This document shows, piece after piece, positions 60,023 through 64,000 of a DNA stretch of 64,000 nt. Each line of letters begins with the position of its first letter. The stretch's first letter is position 1. The DNA is from Parietaria judaica. Lineage: Eukaryota > Streptophyta > Magnoliopsida > Rosales > Urticaceae. Both the position numbers and the translations under genes were made by a program. The stretch lies in contig OX940870.1 of assembly GCA_954871525.1 (NCBI GenBank), positions 12,245,501 to 12,309,500 of the forward strand. Reading direction: 5' to 3'. The notes beneath the pieces are model-generated. The model was not told the origin of the DNA, made no database searches, and saw only the letters and a program-made list of their open reading frames with translations.

Positions 60023-62469
60023 TAAAAACAAACCGACCAATTCTCTAGATGTAATGGGCAACTTTGCATGATCTTTACGTCGTTATACTCTAAAGTCTAT
60101 ATATAAAAGAAGGAATCAATTTTCACCGTCGAAATACATTATTAATTAATGAATTTTGTCATATATATGTGTGGCAAGAAATAAAATCCAAGAATTAATT
60201 ATTAAATGCTTCATAAAATAATACGGCTTTGTCCTCTTCCACCCAATATTGCAATGAAATTGAAGGTGCAATTAATAAAGTGGTACACATACCGTACGTA
60301 CAATTCTACGATGCTATCACTCATTAATAAATTTAAACCTAAGTCAATAGCCTCTTCTACGTATTTTTAATGTTTGGTTTCGTTCATATCAAAGTGAATG
60401 GTAAGTACAAACTTGATGAATACGTACGTATATATAGTAGAAGTGGTGTACCATACACGTACTTTTCTTTTGCATGGCTAAAATATAAATTAGTACTGAT
60501 TTTTTAAAATCTACTCTTAAATTACAGTTCAATTCTAACATATCTATATATATCATATCATAACTAATGGTTTAAATGGCCACTATAGAAAGAAAAGAAA
60601 TATATATTTTTGTGTTATATGATTTAATGACGCTAATGGTTCCTAATTGTTAAAATAGATGGAATGCAACGTCAAAATATATCCTGGGTTAATTTTTCTA
60701 AGAGGATTTATAATTTTATATAATTTAACACAAAATAAAAATATATTAATTATACTTGAAATATATAAATTAAAAAATTATTTTGAAATTAATCTAAAAA
60801 TATATATTTTAATCTAATTTAACAATAAGAGACTATTTGTGTCCCTAAATCACAACAGGAGAATCATTTGCGCACACAGAGACGGACTATTTGTGTCATT
60901 AACGCTTTATATTATTATGTATGTAATTTTTTAACAGCTTTGTAATAAAATTTAGCATACACGTAAATCAAATTTAATATTCTATTAGTAATGCTTGAGT
61001 TACACGAATCATATTGACTTTTGGAGCCGTTTACATAATAAAAATTTAACGCTAGGTAAGTCATGAGAGTTTGACGATACTTTAGAATATGCTCCAAGGA
61101 CGTATAAGTCAACATAATCATTAATGTGGGTGGTATCTTTATTTATTTTTCATATAGAAATTGTAAGATAGATAAATGATCTTTTAAATAGGCCTAGAAA
61201 GAAATATCATTGACCAATACTCATATAAAGCATAATTAAAACCGTAGAAAATGCCCAATAGCATACTCGAAAGTGATCTGAAAAAGTGTGAATTGTGATC
61301 ATATTATTTGGTCAAAATTTGAAAGAAAGAAAAAAATATTAGAAACTAAAAGGCATGCATATAGTATTATTTATTTAAAGTTTTATTGTATTTGTATGAA
61401 TATATGGACCCATCTTATACACAAAATGCATATTTCTGTATATTTGTCAATGCAGTGGCAGAATTTCAATGATGGATTATAATCAATCCAATGCAAAATT
61501 TCTCCATTTGCTTTTGTAGACGAGAATAATACACATAATATATTTATATAAATGCATAATAATATATATAGATCCAACTGTTGTTCAAAGCGACCACGTG
61601 GCATTTGGTCCTTGATTGCTCTCTCCTAATTTTAAAGACAAACTCAATGCAGAAATTGAATGTTTCATGTTCAAACACTACACAACAACACATAATAATA
61701 ATTTTACAGAGATTGCCTAAAAGCTCTTCTCAAAGAGCACTCTCAATTTCCTTCTTTCAATAAATCCCATTTGCTAGTAACTTAATTAGGAAACAAATGG
61801 AGACAAAGGGTGTTGAGTTGAGTTGAGCCATTCAACATTTATTTACACTTTCTTAATCAATAATTTATTTATTTTAAACCAATGTGTGACATATTGGTTA
61901 CTTATAATGAGTCATGAGTACACGGATTAGACAAAAACAAATCCCGAAATGGACTTGACGAACTCGCTGAAAGGACCGAGCCACTATGGCCCTATGATTT
62001 TAGTTTGAAATTTTTGAAAATTAAACGCAACGTTTTCTAACCACAAACTGTTTTTTGCTCTTAATTTTTGTTTTTTGAAAACTAAGGAATGATGGGCCAT
62101 CACACAGCTCATCATTGAAAATGGAAGCACGAAAGAGTAGTGATTGTGGGAACAGTCACGTGGATTGTAGAAGAAATGGGAGAAATATACACAAGTTCGA
62201 GCATACGAGGGACACGAGTGACCCACCTTGTGGTCTGAGCCAGGTTGGGTGATATGTTAGTCAGGTATCCTTGTACACATCTTCTTCAACACCTTTCAAT
62301 ATGTCACCTCTGACTATTGATTTAGCTCTTGATTTCCGTTCATATTTAACTAACGGAAGTAGTCAACGTTTGTGTGGTCAGCTTCTCATCAACGTGGACG
62401 CCACGTAATCCGACAAGTCCCCGCCATGTCACCACCTTGCGTCATCAATTTAATTTAAAATTAATTGCG
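58254..62469. other. AT-rich intergenic DNA
   Basis: No gene supported; the frames here are short and AT-driven. TA tracts lie at about 59800-59814 and 59979-60018. Confidence 0.6.
59979..60018. repeat. (TA)n microsatellite
   Basis: An uninterrupted TA run of about 40 bp. Confidence 0.95.
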
Positions 62470-63122
62470 CTGAGGGGATTCGAACCATGCCCTTGCATGT
62501 GGGGATTTCCAGCCTCACCACCAGCCCAAGGCCTTTTACTAGTCATTGAGTGTAAAAGTGTGTATATATATAAAAAGAATGTAATTAATAAATAGCCTCG
62601 ATTTATATGCATGGATTTCTCAACACGGGCTTGGGTTGACTTTCTTACACCGGGTTTGGTTTGACTTTATTAGGTCGGGTTCGGTTGACTTTTTTTAAGT
62701 CGTGGTCGTGGTGACTTTTTTGGGGCCAAGTGCAGTGACAGGCCTCAAGTTTACTTTTTCGTTTCGGCCTCTAGTTGACTTTTTATGTCAATTCGGTCAA
62801 CCTCTGACGCAATGAAATTTTTATTTAATCGAACCTAAATTGCTAACTATATATATAATTTTTATTTTTTTAACTTATTTAATTAACTATTTAAAATTTA
62901 ACTAAACTAGTATGACTAATTACTATTTAGTTATTAATTATTATTTAACTTATTAATTAATTTATTAGTTATTAGTTAACTTATTAATTAATATTTCATC
63001 TATATAAATTAATACATTCTTTATACATATATCTATACTTTTACACTAAACGACCAGTAAAAGGCCGTGGGCTGGTGGTGAGGCTGGAAATCCCCAAATG
63101 CAATGGCATGATTTGATTACAT
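62470..63122. mobile_element. inverted pair of tRNA/SINE-like sequences around a minisatellite
   Basis: Arms 62470-62560 and 63037-63122 are inverted copies over about 85-90 bp. Read outward from the centre, each arm has GGGCTGGTGGTGAGGCTGG (A-box-like) and, about 35 bases on, GGTTCGAATCC in the left arm (a perfect B box) or the decayed GATTTGATTAC in the right arm. Between them, about 62620-62770 is a degenerate ~30-bp repeat of GGGTTGGTTGACTTTTT-like units. It may be two SINE heads in divergent orientation or a TIR element that carries them. No target duplication was found. The left arm's T-arm pairing is too poor for a working tRNA. Confidence 0.5.
62620..62770. repeat. ~30-bp degenerate minisatellite with TTGACTTT units
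   Basis: Four to six imperfect units of the type CGGGTTTGGTTGACTTTTT. Each contains TTGAC, which is also the core of WRKY-binding W-boxes. Confidence 0.65.
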
Positions 63123-64000
63123 TTTCTATCGAAAAAGATAAGATCGATAAACTCGACTATGCAGATTAAATTAATACTTTTACTTCTGAAAACATTGTAT
63201 ATCCCATATTTGAATGAGTAATTATTTTATCATACAAATATCTTATATATTTTTACATCGAAATTTAATTTTACAATGTCAGTATGGGCCCGAAATTAAT
63301 TATCGCCTAGGGTCCCGAGTATCTCAGGCACAACCTTTTAATTAGTACATATTTTATTATTATAAAACTACTTGTTTGGCACCTGAAATGAAGGGGTGGG
63401 GGAATCGACGGCTAGTGATTTTTTTAACCGGTAACATGTAAAAAAAAATATTTACAGTAAGAATCTTAAACAAATATTGGCATTTAATGATTTTAAATTA
63501 AGATATATTTGTTGCATAAATTATTAACTTTATACAAATTGTGCGTATATTTTCAATAGTTGTTTTTAGCGGCAATAGTAACTAAAGTCATAAAGTAAAT
63601 GATTAATTGTTATGTATATATGTTAACGACTTTTAAACTACATACACGTGTGCATATGTTCTTTGTGTATTAAATATTAATAGAATGTGGACAGAACGGG
63701 CATGTATTATTGCCCCAAAATTAAAAAAAAAAAAAAGAATGTCGAGCTAACTATAAAGTTAAATGACTATGCAGTAAGTATCTCTTAAATCAAAGTGGTG
63801 TATTTTGAACGGTTTCTTAGGGTGTGTTTGTTTACATTAAGATTAAGACATCTTCTGAATGCCAATCTTAATGATAAGGTGTGACATCTAAATCTGAATG
63901 AGTAAAATTTAAGTATGTTTATTTTCTAAGATCTGAATGCAGATCTATTTTTTTTTTTTTTTGTAAAAATCAATTTTATAGTACACATAATAATATATAC
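63123..64000. other. AT-rich intergenic DNA
   Basis: No gene supported up to the window edge. Confidence 0.6.

Noticed and set aside
62475..62545. A tRNA gene on the minus strand
   Set aside because: A and B boxes are present, but the T-arm and acceptor stems do not pair.
62374..62595. 73-codon plus-strand ORF
   Set aside because: It runs through the tRNA/SINE-like arm and ends in TA-rich DNA; no protein-like features.
1..64000. CRISPR arrays, bacterial operons, organelle insertions
   Set aside because: Tandem repeats here lack regular unique spacers, no prokaryotic gene organisation is present, and no plastid or mitochondrial gene was recognised.

Overview
The window is plant nuclear DNA, very probably from a eudicot. 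The evidence is AT-rich intergenic DNA, GT-AG introns in plant genes, plant LTR retrotransposons (one with a tRNA-iMet primer site), and two recognisable host genes of plant-specific families. I cannot name the species.

Layout. 1-11.7 kb is AT-rich intergenic DNA with simple repeats, a GC palindrome, a CG-rich degenerate repeat and a G-box-rich patch that looks like an orphan promoter. 11.74-24.06 kb is one nearly complete Ty3/gypsy retrotransposon of the Tat type on the minus strand. Its ~684-bp LTRs differ at about six positions, but gag-pol is broken by several stops and frameshifts. Between its integrase and 3' LTR it carries a plus-strand (antisense) gene-like unit with a TATA box, a probable intron and a poly(A) signal, related to the 'putative gypsy type transposon' family. 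A solo LTR with the same termini lies just beyond (24.59-25.04 kb). 27.91-32.57 kb is a Ty1/copia element, also minus strand, with 183-bp LTRs, a perfect 5-bp target duplication and canonical PBS and PPT. It sits inside an older repeat.

36.9-42.1 kb holds the main host gene, a filament-like plant protein (FPP, DUF869): five coding exons, 1032 codons, with a probable intron in its 5' UTR. 42.3-47.7 kb is a TE-rich mosaic: an LTR-like remnant, a ~0.5-kb tandem duplication split by a 1.36-kb MULE-like insertion that carries a GC-rich segment and a 45-bp minisatellite, and a 5'-truncated LINE whose RNase H end is interrupted by a hAT-type MITE with a perfect 8-bp target duplication. 51.4-51.7 kb is a single-exon SAUR gene (SAUR50-like) on the minus strand with a TATA box. 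51.9-64 kb is AT-rich and contains a hAT-like repeat with 12-bp TIRs, a fold-back MULE with 353-bp arms and a perfect 9-bp target duplication, a second copy of the hAT MITE family, and an inverted pair of SINE/tRNA-like sequences around a minisatellite.

The two host genes are unrelated in function: FPP is a coiled-coil cytoskeleton/membrane-associated protein and SAUR is an auxin-responsive growth regulator. Most structured content outside them is mobile DNA. The observation I find most worth pursuing is the antisense, apparently spliced gene inside the Tat element, followed by the two MULE-like elements and the dispersed MITE and SINE-like families.
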